The notes beneath the pieces were generated by a model. That model saw only the letters and a program-made list of their open reading frames with translations. It did not search any database and was not told the origin of the DNA. Below are positions 17,052 to 26,596 of a stretch of 64,000 nt of DNA, piece after piece. Location: the NCBI GenBank assembly GCA_030065095.1, contig JASJDP010000013.1, positions 45,114-109,113 of the forward strand, in the 5' to 3' direction. Every line of letters starts with the position of its first letter. The first letter of the stretch is position 1. The position numbers were made by a program, and so were the translations under genes. This stretch comes from Rhodobacter sp. (lineage in GTDB: Bacteria > Pseudomonadota > Alphaproteobacteria > Rhodobacterales > Rhodobacteraceae).

Positions 17052-18467
17052 CTATCCCTCCGCCAGAACCGCCCCGGGGTTCATGATCCCGCCCGGGTCG
17101 AGTGCGGCCTTGATCGCCCGCATCGCCGCCAGCTTCGCCGGATCGCCGTAGCGCGCCAGATCGGCCGCCTTCAGCCGGCCGATGCCGTGCTCGGCGCTGA
17201 TCGACCCGCCCATTTCATTCACCAGGTCATGCACGGCACGCTGCACGCCGGCCTTTTCGCCCAGACGCTCGGCCTTCGTCTGACCGGGCAGCGGAAACAC
17301 GTTGTAGTGTAGATTGCCATCGCCGAGATGCCCAAAGCAGTTGATCCGGAAATCGCCCAACGCGCCCAGCATCTCCCCGCCTCGGGCGATGAACTCGGGC
17401 ACCAGCCCCAGCGGCAACGAAATGTCATGCGAGGATATCGCGCCAATCAGCCGGTTCGCCGCCGGGATCGATTCACGGACCGTCCAGAATGCCTGCCGTT
17501 GCGCGTCGGAATGCGCCACGACGCCGTCGCTGACCAGACCGCGCTCGTAGGCCTCCGAAAACAGCCCTTCCAATGCCGCCTCGGGATCCTGTCCTGCCGA
17601 GAGGCCGAGGTCGACCAGGACAAGCCAGTCCGGCGCCGCGGCAAAGGGCAGCCGCACCTGCGGCATCGTTTCGGCCAGAAACCGCAATCCCATGCCGCTG
17701 ATCAGCTCGAACGCCGATACCCCCTCGCCGATCCGCTGACCCGCCAGCGCCAGCAGCGACAGCGCCGCCGCCGGCGACGGCACAACGATCAGCGCCGCGC
17801 CCTCTGCGGCGGGTCTGGGAAAGAGCCGCAGGCTGGCCGCGGTGATCACTCCCAGCGTACCCTCCGACCCGATCAGCAGGTTCTTCAGGTCATAGCCGGT
17901 GTTGTCCTTGCGCAGCCGCTTCAACCCATGCCAGACCGACCCGTCCGGCAGCACCGCCTCCAGCCCCAGGCACAGATCGCGCGCGTTGCCGTAGCGCAAG
18001 ACGTTCACACCCCCGGCATTTGTCGCCAAAAGCCCGCCGATCCGGGCCGAGCCCTGCGACGCCAGGGTCAGCGGAAACAGCCGCCCGGCCTGCTCGGCCG
18101 CTGCCTGCACATTGGCCAGGATCGCCCCGGCCTCGGCCACCAGCACGTTTTCGTCCGGATAGACGGCCCGAACCGCCGTCATCCGCTCCAGCGACAGGAC
18201 CACGGGCATCGGCCCCTCGGGCGCCACCTGACCGGCCACCAACCCGGTACCGCCGCCATAGGGCACCACGGGCACGCTTGCCGCCCCCGCCGCGCGGATC
18301 ACCGCGGCGACCTCGTCCGCCGACGCCGGGGCCACGACCAGCCCCGCCCGCCCGCGATGGGTGCCGCGCGGCTCTTCCAGATAGGTGGCGGCGACGTCGC
18401 GAAACGCGGCCCCGGGCAAGACCTGGCGCAGGGATGCCTCGAAGCCGGATGTGACGGAATTCAGCAT
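17052..18467 (-). CDS. FAD-linked oxidase (glycolate / D-lactate dehydrogenase type)
   Basis: The 471-residue protein belongs to the FAD-binding PCMH family. The FAD pyrophosphate loop is VPYGGGTGLVAGQV, followed by GSARIGGLLATNAGG and NLLIGSEGTLGVITAASL. The C-terminal FAD-oxidase domain ends with FGHLGDGNLHYNVF and SISAEHGIGRLKA. These are the features of GlcD, D-lactate dehydrogenase and D-2-hydroxyglutarate dehydrogenase enzymes, which oxidise 2-hydroxy acids. No GlcE or GlcF partner is adjacent, so a single-subunit D-2-hydroxyacid dehydrogenase is most likely. The exact substrate is not visible. Confidence 0.9.
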   Translation of the reverse strand: MLNSVTSGFEASLRQVLPGAAFRDVAATYLEEPRGTHRGRAGLVVAPASADEVAAVIRAAGAASVPVVPYGGGTGLVAGQVAPEGPMPVVLSLERMTAVRAVYPDENVLVAEAGAILANVQAAAEQAGRLFPLTLASQGSARIGGLLATNAGGVNVLRYGNARDLCLGLEAVLPDGSVWHGLKRLRKDNTGYDLKNLLIGSEGTLGVITAASLRLFPRPAAEGAALIVVPSPAAALSLLALAGQRIGEGVSAFELISGMGLRFLAETMPQVRLPFAAAPDWLVLVDLGLSAGQDPEAALEGLFSEAYERGLVSDGVVAHSDAQRQAFWTVRESIPAANRLIGAISSHDISLPLGLVPEFIARGGEMLGALGDFRINCFGHLGDGNLHYNVFPLPGQTKAERLGEKAGVQRAVHDLVNEMGGSISAEHGIGRLKAADLARYGDPAKLAAMRAIKAALDPGGIMNPGAVLAEG

Positions 18468-18503
18468 GACCGGGGAAGATCACGCAAAGGGGGACGGCGC
18501 AAG

Positions 18504-19331
18504 TCAGTCGTCGAAGACCGGCAGATAGCGCGGCTCAAGCACCACGACCGTCGGCCGCGATGGCAGGGTCCGCAGCGATACCAGGTACTCCGACGTCCCG
18601 GGCCGCTGCACATCGAACTCGTCCGCCATTTCGGCCACGAACCGGTCCAGCGTCGCGCGCCCGAACCAATGCATCGGGATCACCACCGAGGATTTCAGCC
18701 GCTTCAGGATCTTCACGATCACCGGTGTCGGCAGGGTCAGCCCGCCGTCAACGGCCGCCATCACCACATCGACCCGGCCAAGGGCGGCATACTGCTCGTC
18801 CGAGGGCTCGTGATGCAGATGCCCCAGATGGCCGATGCACAGCCCCTCGGCCTCGAAGACGAAGATCGAATTGCCGTTCCGTTCGACATATCCAAACCCG
18901 CGCCGGATATCGGTCGGGACATTGCGGATCAGCATCTCGCCCAGGTCGAGATGGTGGTCGATCCCGTCTTCGGTCGGCCCCCAGCCGGTCAGCACATGGG
19001 GGATCGCCGGATCGGGATTGGCCGTCCAGTGGGTGGAATGCGCGTGGTTCATGGTCACCACGTCCGGTACGAAATCCTGCGCGCCGATATAGCCGGCATA
19101 ATCCGTGATCGCGCTCAGCCCGCCCGGCGTCTGGATCAGGAACATCGCGTGGTCGATATAGCTGATCCGCACCGAAAACTGCGGTACCGGCGCGGAATAG
19201 CTGGCCGTGTGCAGATACCGGATCCCGGGCGTGGCATCGGCGATGGCGATGCAATGGCTTGGGCGGCGGTCCTGGGCAGCCGCCTGGACGGTCATCACGA
19301 GCGTGATTGCGAAACTCAGGATCCATTTCAT
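18504..19331 (-). CDS. Exported metallo-beta-lactamase-fold protein
   Basis: With the ATG at 19331 the protein has 275 residues and a clear signal peptide (MKWILSFAITLVMTVQAAAQ, cleaved near residue 20). The mature part resembles UlaG/YtnP-like MBL-fold hydrolases: TMNHAHSTHW as a variant of the first metal motif, then CIGHLGHLHHEP, and VVIPMHWFG near the end. The usual HxHxDH is altered to HAHSTH, so metal binding may differ. It should act in the periplasm. The substrate is unknown. It is divergent from the exported hypothetical protein at 19501. Confidence 0.8.
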   Translation of the reverse strand: MKWILSFAITLVMTVQAAAQDRRPSHCIAIADATPGIRYLHTASYSAPVPQFSVRISYIDHAMFLIQTPGGLSAITDYAGYIGAQDFVPDVVTMNHAHSTHWTANPDPAIPHVLTGWGPTEDGIDHHLDLGEMLIRNVPTDIRRGFGYVERNGNSIFVFEAEGLCIGHLGHLHHEPSDEQYAALGRVDVVMAAVDGGLTLPTPVIVKILKRLKSSVVIPMHWFGRATLDRFVAEMADEFDVQRPGTSEYLVSLRTLPSRPTVVVLEPRYLPVFDD

Positions 19332-19500
19332 CGCGGCGCCCTCCTGCCGATAACTATAGCTCATTTGCGCGACGCGTCAGCCAGGCGGGCGTCTTGGAGC
19401 ATCTCGTCCCAAAAAAGTGGCGCATCTTCGCCTTGAACGGTACGATCGGAGAATTCGAAACGCGCATTCACGTCAATTCATGCAGGGAGGAGATAGTACC

Positions 19501-20322
19501 ATGGCATTTGGGTCGAGGATCTTCGCCGTTTTGCTGGCGACATTGGGCCTGGCTTCGGCGGCAGTGGCGGCGGACAACCACGTCATCGCCTATTTTCAGC
19601 TGGGCACCAAGGACACCAACGCCTACAGCTTTGCGCTTTACGAGGGAAAATTCTACGTCAACACCGGGCGCGAAGGCGAAATTATCTATGATCTCACCAC
19701 TAAATCGGTGCTGTTCAAAGTCGAAGGCAAATGGGTCGATCTCGAGGAAATCGCCAAGAAGATCCCCACCGGCGGAACGAATACGAAAGCACTGGAAGCC
19801 GCCCTGGCAAAGGCGCGCGAAATGGTCCCCGACCTTATCGCGAAGTCCAACATTCCGATGGACGCGAAGCGCAAGGTCGCACAGGACCTTCTGAAGCGTT
19901 TCGGCATGAAGTGGAAATCGGTGCCCGTCCGTACGCGGAACACCGGGCAAACGGCGACCGAATACAACGTTCCGCTGCAGCTTTATCTGGGGGACCGGAT
20001 GAACGTGGCGGAGTTTTTCTACTACGTGCCGACCAACGAGGACTTTGCCCCGGCCGTCAAGATCGCCGCCGCCTACCTGGAACTTCAAGACCGGATTCTA
20101 ACGCTGATCAAGGGACCCTATTCGGGCGATTCCACCGACGTGCTGGATCTTTATCAGGTGGTCAAGCTGGCCGGTCAGATGCCGGCCAAGGTTCAAAACC
20201 TGGACACGCGCGTGACCTACATGCTGATGGATTGTCCGTTTCTGGGCTGGCAGCCGACGTTTGGCAACAAAATGCCCACGTCCGAATGCGAACCGGTTAT
20301 CTGGAAAAAGGAGAAGAAGTAA
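19501..20322 (+). CDS. Exported hypothetical protein
   Basis: The 273-residue protein begins with a signal peptide (MAFGSRIFAVLLATLGLASA, then AVAAD) behind a strong GGAGG ribosome binding site, which decides the start at 19501. I recognise no family. The mature protein has a YSFALYEGKFYVNTGREGEI segment that looks like a beta hairpin, then an alpha-helical middle, and two cysteines near the C-terminus (MDCPFLGW and TSECEP) that could form a disulfide. It lies alone between the divergent MBL-fold gene and a convergent acetyltransferase gene. A large inverted repeat follows its stop. Confidence 0.8.
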   Translation: MAFGSRIFAVLLATLGLASAAVAADNHVIAYFQLGTKDTNAYSFALYEGKFYVNTGREGEIIYDLTTKSVLFKVEGKWVDLEEIAKKIPTGGTNTKALEAALAKAREMVPDLIAKSNIPMDAKRKVAQDLLKRFGMKWKSVPVRTRNTGQTATEYNVPLQLYLGDRMNVAEFFYYVPTNEDFAPAVKIAAAYLELQDRILTLIKGPYSGDSTDVLDLYQVVKLAGQMPAKVQNLDTRVTYMLMDCPFLGWQPTFGNKMPTSECEPVIWKKEKK

Positions 20323-20324
20323 CA

Positions 20325-20361
20325 GGCCGCGCGATCATTCGTTTGGCTGTCGGGCGCGGCC
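20325..20361. terminator. Bidirectional hairpin between convergent genes
   Basis: GGCCGCGC (20325-20332) and GCGCGGCC (20354-20361) form a perfect 8-bp stem with a loop of about 21 nt, in the 43-bp gap between two convergent genes. No T-run follows on either strand, so it is a probable transcript-end hairpin rather than a classic intrinsic terminator. Confidence 0.5.
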
Positions 20362-20365
20362 CCGA

Positions 20366-20950
20366 TCAGGTTGCGTCCGTCTTGCCGCGCCGGTCGCTGC
20401 GCAGATGGGCATAAAGCACGTGGTTGCGCCAGCGCCCGTTGATCTGCAGATAGCTTTGCGCCACGCCTTCGTATTTGAAGCCTGACTTTTCGAGCACACC
20501 GCGCGAGGCGGTGTTTTCCGGCAGGCAGGCCGCCTCGATCCGGCTGAGGTCGAGCACCGTGAAGCCGTGATGCACCACGGCCTCGATCGCCTCGCGCATG
20601 TAGCCCTGCCGGGAATGGGCCTCGCCGATCCAATAGCCCAGCGTGCCCGCCTGCGCCGGACCCCGCCGGATGTTGTCGAGCGTGATCGCGCCCAAAAGCA
20701 CCTCGTCCGACCGCCGGATCAGGAACAGGGGCACGGCGGTGCCGCCGGCCACCGATCTTTGCGCCCAGTAGACGCGGTTGGTGAACGCCTTGCGGGTCAG
20801 GTGGTCGGCGGACCAGGTCGGCTCCCACGGGGTCAGGAACGCGATGCTGGCCTTCCGAAGCGCCGCCCAGGGCCGGAAATCGGAATGCTGCGGCGGGCGC
20901 AGCGTCATCCGGTCGGTCTCGATCCGGACTTTCCGCCGCCCCCTGAGCAT
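20366..20950 (-). CDS. RimJ-type GNAT acetyltransferase
   Basis: The 194-residue protein matches ribosomal-protein N-acetyltransferases of the RimJ group: IETDRMTLRPPQHSDFRPW at the N-terminus, LGYWIGEAHSRQGYMREAIEAV as the acetyl-CoA loop, and RIEAACLPENTASRGVLEKSGF in the C-terminal half. It should acetylate protein N-termini, possibly a ribosomal protein. Its ATG overlaps the stop of the M16 protease gene (ATGA), so the two are translationally coupled at the end of the thrC operon. Confidence 0.9.
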   Translation of the reverse strand: MLRGRRKVRIETDRMTLRPPQHSDFRPWAALRKASIAFLTPWEPTWSADHLTRKAFTNRVYWAQRSVAGGTAVPLFLIRRSDEVLLGAITLDNIRRGPAQAGTLGYWIGEAHSRQGYMREAIEAVVHHGFTVLDLSRIEAACLPENTASRGVLEKSGFKYEGVAQSYLQINGRWRNHVLYAHLRSDRRGKTDAT

Positions 20951-22212
20951 CAGGCGGCCAGCCGCTCCTGCAGTTGCGCAAGCCGCGGCGCATGGGTCAC
21001 CGGCCCGTACATGGTCAATGCCGCACCGCCCTGCGCGGCGATCCCGGCGGCGAAATCGCGGACATCTCCGGTGGTGACCGCATCGATCTTGGCCACGACC
21101 TCGTCGAGCGCCGGCACCCGGTCCCAGATCGACAAGAGCCGCGCCAGCCGTTCGGCCCGGGCCGAGGGGCTTTCCAGACCCATCAGCAGCCCCGCCTTCA
21201 TCTGGGCCCGCGCACGCGCGACCTCGGCCTCGGTCATGTCGCCCGCCGCACGCTTCAACTCATCCATGGTGATGCCGGTCAGGTCGCCGATCTGACCCGC
21301 CGAGGTGCCGGCATAGATCGTGGTCAACCCGGTATCGGCGAAGGCACCGGTCTGGGCATAGATCGTATAGCAAAGCCCACGCCGTTCGCGGATTTCCTGA
21401 AACAGCCTGGACGACATGCCGCCGCCAAGCGCCGTCGAATAGATCTGCGCGGTATAGACCGAATCATCGCGGTAGCCCGGCGTTTCGAAGGCCAGCGCGA
21501 AATGCACCTGTTCCAGCGGCTTGACCTCCAGCCGTTCGCCGCCCGCGAACCGAGCCGGTTCGTAGTGGTCGGCAGGCCCGCGCTTCAGATGTCCAAAGAG
21601 CCGTTCCGCCTCGGCCACGATGGCGTCATGGTCGACACCCCCCGCCGCGGACAGGATCATCTTTTCCGGCCCGTAATGCTCGGCTACGAAATCCGACAGG
21701 TCCGCGCGGGAGAACCGGCTGACCCTGTCGGCCTCGCCCAGGATGGTGCGGCCGATCGGCTGTCCGGGATAGGCGACCTCCTGCAGCCAGTCAAAGATCA
21801 CGTCGTCGGGCGTGTCGTGGACCTGGCCGATCTCCTGCAGGATCACCCCCCGCTCGACCTCGATCTCGGCCGCGTCGAAGATCGGGTTCAGCACGATGTC
21901 GGCAATCACGTCCATCGCCAGCGGCACGTCGTCCTCCAGCACACGGGCGTAATAGGCCGTCATCTCGCGGCTGGTATAGGCGTTGATGTAGCCGCCGACA
22001 TCCTCGATCTCCTCGGCGATCTGCAGCGCCGTCCGCCGCCTGGTGCCCTTGAACGCCATGTGTTCGAGGAAATGCGCAATGCCGTTCTGCTCGACCCGTT
22101 CGTGCCGCCCGCCCGCCATGATCCAGATGCCGATCGAGGCGGATTTCAATCCCGGCATGTGCTCGGTGACGATGCGGAAGCCGTTATTCAGGGTGTGAAG
22201 GTTGACGGTCAA
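20950..22212 (-). CDS. M16-family zinc protease (processing-peptidase type)
   Basis: The 420-residue protein resembles the mitochondrial processing peptidase beta subunit and bacterial PqqL-like enzymes. It has the inverted zinc motif HFLEH (His47-His51) followed by MAFKGT, and the downstream glutamate region near ERGVILQEI. It should bind zinc and cut peptides in the cytoplasm or periplasm; no signal peptide is seen. The start is a TTG at 22212 overlapping the thrC stop (TTGA), giving MTVNLHTLNNGFRIVTE. The gene order thrC-M16 protease-GNAT is common in Rhodobacteraceae. Confidence 0.92.
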   Translation of the reverse strand: MTVNLHTLNNGFRIVTEHMPGLKSASIGIWIMAGGRHERVEQNGIAHFLEHMAFKGTRRRTALQIAEEIEDVGGYINAYTSREMTAYYARVLEDDVPLAMDVIADIVLNPIFDAAEIEVERGVILQEIGQVHDTPDDVIFDWLQEVAYPGQPIGRTILGEADRVSRFSRADLSDFVAEHYGPEKMILSAAGGVDHDAIVAEAERLFGHLKRGPADHYEPARFAGGERLEVKPLEQVHFALAFETPGYRDDSVYTAQIYSTALGGGMSSRLFQEIRERRGLCYTIYAQTGAFADTGLTTIYAGTSAGQIGDLTGITMDELKRAAGDMTEAEVARARAQMKAGLLMGLESPSARAERLARLLSIWDRVPALDEVVAKIDAVTTGDVRDFAAGIAAQGGAALTMYGPVTHAPRLAQLQERLAA

Positions 22213-23597
22213 TGCTGAATACGCTCCCGGATCAGGCCTTGGACGGTGGCGAGGTTGTTTGGCACCTCGGTCATTCGCTCCGGACGCTCATAAAGATCGC
22301 CCATGCGAATGGGAAGGGGGGGGCGCAGCCCGGTGGCGGCCTCGACCGCGTCGGGGAACTTCGCCGGGTGCGCCGTGGCGAGCGTGACCATCGGATCGGC
22401 GCCCGGATGCTCGCCCGCCACCTTCACGCCGACGGCGGTGTGGGGGCAGAGAATTTCACCCGATGCGCTGCGCTCGGCGGCAATGGTGGCCGAGGTTTCC
22501 GCCTCGCTCGCCCGCCCCGAGGCATAGGTCTCGCGCAGGCTTTCCAGGGCGCCCTGGCTGACGGTAAAGCCGCCGCCCTCTTTCAGCGCCGCCATCTCAT
22601 GCGCCACGGCGGCCGGGTCCTCGCCATAGGCGTAATAGAGCGCACGTTCGAAATTGCTGGAGACCTGAATATCCATCGACGGGCTGATCGACGGGGTGAC
22701 ACCGTGCCTGACATGCTGGCCGGTTCTGAGGGTCCGGTCCAGGATGTCGTTCTGGTTGGTGGCGACGATCAACCGGCCGACGGGCAGGCCCATGCGCTTG
22801 GCGATATAGCCGGCGAAGATGTCGCCGAAATTGCCCGTGGGAACGGTGAAATCGACCGCGCGATGCGGCGCACCCAGCGACGTGGCGGACGAGAAATAAT
22901 AGACAACCTGCGCCAGCACGCGGGCGAAGTTGATCGAGTTCACGCCCGCCAGCCGCACGCCGTCGCGAAAGGCGAAATCGTTGAACATGTCCTTCAAGAG
23001 CGCCTGGCAGTCGTCGAAATGGCCATCCACCACCAGGGCATGGACATTCTGCGCGGTCGGCGTCGTCATCTGCCGCCTCTGCACCTCGCTGACCCGGCCC
23101 TTGGGCAAGAGCACGAACAGCTCGACATTGTCGAGACCGGCGAAGGCCTCGACCGCCGCGGCGCCGGTATCGCCGGACGTCGCCGTCACGATGGTGATCG
23201 CCTCGCCACGCCGCGCCAGGGCCGCCTGAAACAGCTGGCCGATCAGCTGCATGGCGAAATCCTTGAACGCCAGTGTGGGCCCGTGGAACAGCTCGCACAG
23301 GAAATGGTTGGGGCCAAGCTGGACCAGCGGCGCGCGGGCGGCGTGGGTAAAGGTGGCGTAGGCACGCGCGATGATGTCGGCGAACTCGGCCTCGGCAAAG
23401 GCGTCGCCGATGAACGGGCGCATCACGCGAAAGGCGACGTCCTCATAGGGCTGACCTGCCAGTGCGGCGATGTCGGCCGCGGTCATCTGCGGGACCGCCT
23501 CGGGCAGGTATAGTCCGCCGTCGCGGGCGAGGCCGGTCAGCATCGCCTCTTCGAAGCTCAGGACCGGGGCCTGCCCGCGGGTTGAAATGTAGCGCAT
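22209..23597 (-). CDS. thrC: Threonine synthase
   Basis: The 462-residue PLP enzyme converts O-phosphohomoserine to threonine. Its N-terminus, MRYISTRGQAPVLSFEEAML, is typical of the long bacterial and fungal class. The PLP lysine is Lys112 in GPTLAFKDFAMQ. VTATSGDTGAAAVEAF binds the PLP phosphate, and VPTGNFGDIFAGYIAKRMGLP is also conserved. It starts 16 bp after the SURF1 gene and overlaps the M16 gene, so it is read as part of a long minus-strand run. Confidence 0.97.
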   Translation of the reverse strand: MRYISTRGQAPVLSFEEAMLTGLARDGGLYLPEAVPQMTAADIAALAGQPYEDVAFRVMRPFIGDAFAEAEFADIIARAYATFTHAARAPLVQLGPNHFLCELFHGPTLAFKDFAMQLIGQLFQAALARRGEAITIVTATSGDTGAAAVEAFAGLDNVELFVLLPKGRVSEVQRRQMTTPTAQNVHALVVDGHFDDCQALLKDMFNDFAFRDGVRLAGVNSINFARVLAQVVYYFSSATSLGAPHRAVDFTVPTGNFGDIFAGYIAKRMGLPVGRLIVATNQNDILDRTLRTGQHVRHGVTPSISPSMDIQVSSNFERALYYAYGEDPAAVAHEMAALKEGGGFTVSQGALESLRETYASGRASEAETSATIAAERSASGEILCPHTAVGVKVAGEHPGADPMVTLATAHPAKFPDAVEAATGLRPPLPIRMGDLYERPERMTEVPNNLATVQGLIRERIQH

Positions 23598-23612
23598 GGA
23601 AAAGCCCCTGAT

Positions 23613-24284
23613 TCAGACGGTTTTTTGCCTGATACGCCACAGCAGAAACGCTGTCATCCCCGCCCAGACGGCTGCCAGCGAAAACCAGGTGATGGCATAT
23701 TCCAGATGATCGTTCGGAATGTGGCTGGTGTCGACCGGCAACGGCGTCACCGGCGGGTCGAAGTCCGACATTTCCCGTGCGACGATCATCAGCGGTTCGG
23801 CGGTCAAGGCCTCGGCCATGGCATCCACATCGCGCGCGAACCACAAGCCCGCGGCGGGGTCCGGGGCGGGTGTGAACCTGTCGGTCTCCTCCGGCCAGTG
23901 CAGGTTGCCCAAGACGGTCACCGGACCCTGGGCCGGATCGGGGTCGATCTGCGTGCGAATGTAGCCCCGGTCCACCAGCACCCGCCGGCCGCCGGTTTCC
24001 AGGACCGAAACCAGCCGGTGCACCGCGCCGACCCGCTTGATCGAGGCCAGAACCCGCAGCTCTTCGCCGGTCAGCAGGCCCTCCGCCCGGACCGGCAGAT
24101 ACCTGTTCGCCTGCGGATCGGGGGCCAAGGGCAGCGGCACCGGATCCGCGGCAATCCGGGCCTCGATATCGGCCAGAACGCCCTCTTTCCAGGCAAGCCG
24201 CTGTACCTGCCAGGTGCCGAGCCCGATCAGGATCGCGCATCCGGCAAGGCCGAAGATCAGCGGCAGGAACATGCGTCTGGTCAT
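23613..24284 (-). CDS. SURF1-family cytochrome oxidase assembly protein
   Basis: The 223-residue protein has the SURF1 layout: an N-terminal transmembrane helix (about 6-24) followed at once by GLGTWQVQRLAWKE, a periplasmic domain with VLVDRGYI, and a C-terminal helix (about 195-215, EYAITWFSLAAVWAG). SURF1 helps insert haem a into subunit I of aa3-type oxidase. It lies downstream of ctaE, as expected, although a methyltransferase gene separates the two. Subunit I (ctaD) is not in the window. Confidence 0.92.
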   Translation of the reverse strand: MTRRMFLPLIFGLAGCAILIGLGTWQVQRLAWKEGVLADIEARIAADPVPLPLAPDPQANRYLPVRAEGLLTGEELRVLASIKRVGAVHRLVSVLETGGRRVLVDRGYIRTQIDPDPAQGPVTVLGNLHWPEETDRFTPAPDPAAGLWFARDVDAMAEALTAEPLMIVAREMSDFDPPVTPLPVDTSHIPNDHLEYAITWFSLAAVWAGMTAFLLWRIRQKTV

Positions 24285-24303
24285 CGCGGTTGCACCAATG
24301 CCG

Positions 24304-24915
24304 TCATACCGTCCGCTCCAGTATCTCGCCCAGTTGCGTGCGCGCCGCGTCCGTGCCGGCGAAATCGCCCGCGATGAACCACAGGTCGTACTGCACCCGC
24401 ACGCCGAACGTGCGCTGGAACCCCGCCGCCACCAGAACGTCGCGCAGCGATGTCAGGTCGAACCCGTTGCGGTGGGCCATGTAGGTGTTGCCGCGGGCGA
24501 TGGACCGCTGATGCCCGAACAGCATGTCGCGCGGCGTGATCGGGCCGATGGGCGAGTCGTAGATCGTGGCGTCGAGCCCTTTCTTCGCCCCGATTTCCAT
24601 CGCCGTACGCAGGTCGGGGCAGGTGATCACGGCAAAGCCTCCGCCGCGCAGCACCCGGCGGAACGCACGGCAGACCTCTGTAGCCTCGTGGTGAAAAACA
24701 TGCTCGACATTGTGTGACGACCAGACCGCGTCATACCCGCCGCTCTCGACCGCCGACAAGTCCGTCAGCGACGCCACGATGTCCGGCGCGACGTCGGGGT
24801 TGATGTCGAGCCGGGTCTCGCGCCATCCGGATTGGAAGAAGGCGGGCAGGTTGTCGATGGTCTTGGTGCCGCATCCCACATGCAGCAGTTGCTTCACCCC
24901 AGCGCTGTCCGCCAT
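24304..24915 (-). CDS. SAM-dependent methyltransferase
   Basis: The 203-residue protein is a class I SAM methyltransferase: KQLLHVGCGTKTIDNLP is motif I, followed by ETRLDINPDV (acidic SAM-ribose contact) and YDAVWSSHNVEHVFHHEA. ALRRVLRGGGFAVITCPDL-like motifs complete the fold. The substrate is unknown. It sits between ctaE and the SURF1 gene on the same strand. That may be chance or may mean it modifies an oxidase-linked factor; the sequence does not decide this. Confidence 0.85.
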   Translation of the reverse strand: MADSAGVKQLLHVGCGTKTIDNLPAFFQSGWRETRLDINPDVAPDIVASLTDLSAVESGGYDAVWSSHNVEHVFHHEATEVCRAFRRVLRGGGFAVITCPDLRTAMEIGAKKGLDATIYDSPIGPITPRDMLFGHQRSIARGNTYMAHRNGFDLTSLRDVLVAAGFQRTFGVRVQYDLWFIAGDFAGTDAARTQLGEILERTV

Positions 24916-25018
24916 CCCGCAGGTCCTTGAAAGGATCGGGGCGGAAGGCCGATGGCCGCCGCCCCGAAATCGTTCCGTTTGCCGACCGGCTTCCGCGCCG
25001 GCCGCGCCATAGAGCCCG

Positions 25019-25810
25019 TCAGCTGCCCCAGATGTAGATCGCGCCGAACAGGAACAACCAGACCACGTCGACGAAATGCCAGTACCAGGCGGCCGCCTCG
25101 AAGCCGATATGCTTTTCGGGCGTGAAGTGCCCGGCCAGCGCGCGGAACAGGCAGACGGTCAGAAAGATCGTGCCGATGATCACATGGGCGCCGTGGAACC
25201 CGGTCGCCATGAAGAAGTTGGCGCCGTAGATGTTGCCGGAGAAGCCAAAGCCCGCGTGACTGTATTCGTAGGCCTGGAAGATGGTGAAGATGACGCCCAG
25301 AATGATCGCCAGGATCAGGCCATTCACCAGGTCTTTGCGGTTGTTTTCATGGACCAGCGCGTGGTGCGCCCAGGTGGCGGCTGCGCCGGAACACAGCAGG
25401 ATCAGGGTGTTGATCAGCGGCAGGTGCCAGGGATCGAAAGTCTCGATGGACGGGGGCGGCCACTGGCCTTCCGAGAACGTCTCCATCGGGTACATGGCGT
25501 GCTTGAAGAACGACCAGAACCAGGCGGCGAAGAACATCACCTCGGACATGATGAACATCATGAAGCCATAGCGCAGGCCGATCCGCACCACCGGCGTATG
25601 GTCGCCCTGACGGCTTTCGGCGATGACGTCCGACCACCAGGCGAACATCACATAGAGCACCAGCGCAAGGCCGATCAGCGCCAGCCAGGGTCCGCGGTCG
25701 TGGAACCACAGCACGCAGCCGTACAGCATGACGAAGGCCCCGACCGCGCCGGCAAAGGGCCAGATCGACGGGTGCAGGATGTGGTAGTCGTGGTTCTTTT
25801 CATGCGCCAT
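25019..25810 (-). CDS. ctaE: Cytochrome c oxidase subunit III
   Basis: The 263-residue protein has seven hydrophobic helices and the subunit III motifs: [20 protein letters not shown] at the start, [20 protein letters not shown] with the conserved glutamate, and the final [17 protein letters not shown]. Subunit III stabilises the aa3-type oxidase and supports proton uptake; it has no metal centre. It follows ctaG by 25 bp on the minus strand. Confidence 0.98.
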   Translation of the reverse strand: MAHEKNHDYHILHPSIWPFAGAVGAFVMLYGCVLWFHDRGPWLALIGLALVLYVMFAWWSDVIAESRQGDHTPVVRIGLRYGFMMFIMSEVMFFAAWFWSFFKHAMYPMETFSEGQWPPPSIETFDPWHLPLINTLILLCSGAAATWAHHALVHENNRKDLVNGLILAIILGVIFTIFQAYEYSHAGFGFSGNIYGANFFMATGFHGAHVIIGTIFLTVCLFRALAGHFTPEKHIGFEAAAWYWHFVDVVWLFLFGAIYIWGS

Positions 25811-25835
25811 TGGACGGGTTCCCTGGTCTTGCGCC

Positions 25836-26414
25836 TTAGTTGTAGCTGGTCGCCCCGCCGGACCGCAACGCCGCTTGCGTTTCCTCCGGCAGGTCGATTT
25901 CGTAGAATGTGTAACTGAGCGTGATGGTGTGGACGTATTTCCCGTCGCGGTCGGTCGCGATATCGGGATCGACGTAGAAGGTCACCGGCATCTGCACCGA
26001 CTCACCCGGTTGCAGCACTTGTTCCTCGAAGCAGAAGCAGTCGATCTTGGTGAAAAACCCGCCCGCCTCGTACGGCGCGACGTTGTAGCTGGCCGACCCC
26101 GCCACGGGTACGTCGGTCGGGTTCGACGCCTCGTAAAACGCCAGCCCGGTCTCGCCGATCCGGATCTCCATTTCACGCACCATCGGCGTGAATGTCCACG
26201 GCATGTCCCGTGCCAGCGAGGCGTCGAAACGGATCTTGATGGTTTCGTCTAGCACAACGTCGCTGCCGGCATCGGCAATCGCCGCCGTGCCGCCGAACCC
26301 GGTGACGCGGCAGAACCAGTCGTAGAACGGCACCGAGGCCCAGGCCAGCGAGCCCATCAGCAGGACGACGCCCACGGCTTGGGCAGCGGTTTTGCTGGTG
26401 CCCTCGAGCTTCAT
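25836..26414 (-). CDS. ctaG: Cytochrome c oxidase assembly protein CtaG (Cox11)
   Basis: The 192-residue protein starts at the ATG at 26414, overlapping the preceding small gene (ATGA). A single N-terminal helix (about 10-30) anchors a periplasmic domain with the copper-binding CFCF motif (Cys126 and Cys128 in [10 protein letters not shown]) and the Cox11 stretch [13 protein letters not shown]. CtaG delivers copper to the CuB site of subunit I. The upstream extension of the frame overlaps other genes and is not Cox11-like. Confidence 0.96.
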   Translation of the reverse strand: MKLEGTSKTAAQAVGVVLLMGSLAWASVPFYDWFCRVTGFGGTAAIADAGSDVVLDETIKIRFDASLARDMPWTFTPMVREMEIRIGETGLAFYEASNPTDVPVAGSASYNVAPYEAGGFFTKIDCFCFEEQVLQPGESVQMPVTFYVDPDIATDRDGKYVHTITLSYTFYEIDLPEETQAALRSGGATSYN

Positions 26415-26596
26415 TCCGCCGGTTCCGTCAGTTCGGGGCGGACCACGTGGTCGAAGCCCTGGATCGGGCCGATATTGGTGATCTTGACGACGCTCAGGCC
26501 AAAGACCAGCGCGACGAACCCGGCCAGCACGAGGCCTACGCCCAGGTTCCGGGAAAACCGGCGCTTGTGGATCTCGTGTTCCGCCTTGAGCGCCAT
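26411..26596 (-). CDS. Small membrane protein of the cytochrome oxidase operon
   Basis: This 61-residue protein (MALKAEHEIHKRRFSRNLG...) has one transmembrane helix (about 20-40) after a basic N-terminus, then a short periplasmic tail. Its ATG overlaps the ctaB stop by one base and its stop overlaps ctaG, so translation is coupled. Small proteins of this sort (CoxF-like) occur at this place in alphaproteobacterial oxidase operons and are thought to help assembly. That role here is inferred from position only. Confidence 0.82.
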   Translation of the reverse strand: MALKAEHEIHKRRFSRNLGVGLVLAGFVALVFGLSVVKITNIGPIQGFDHVVRPELTEPAE

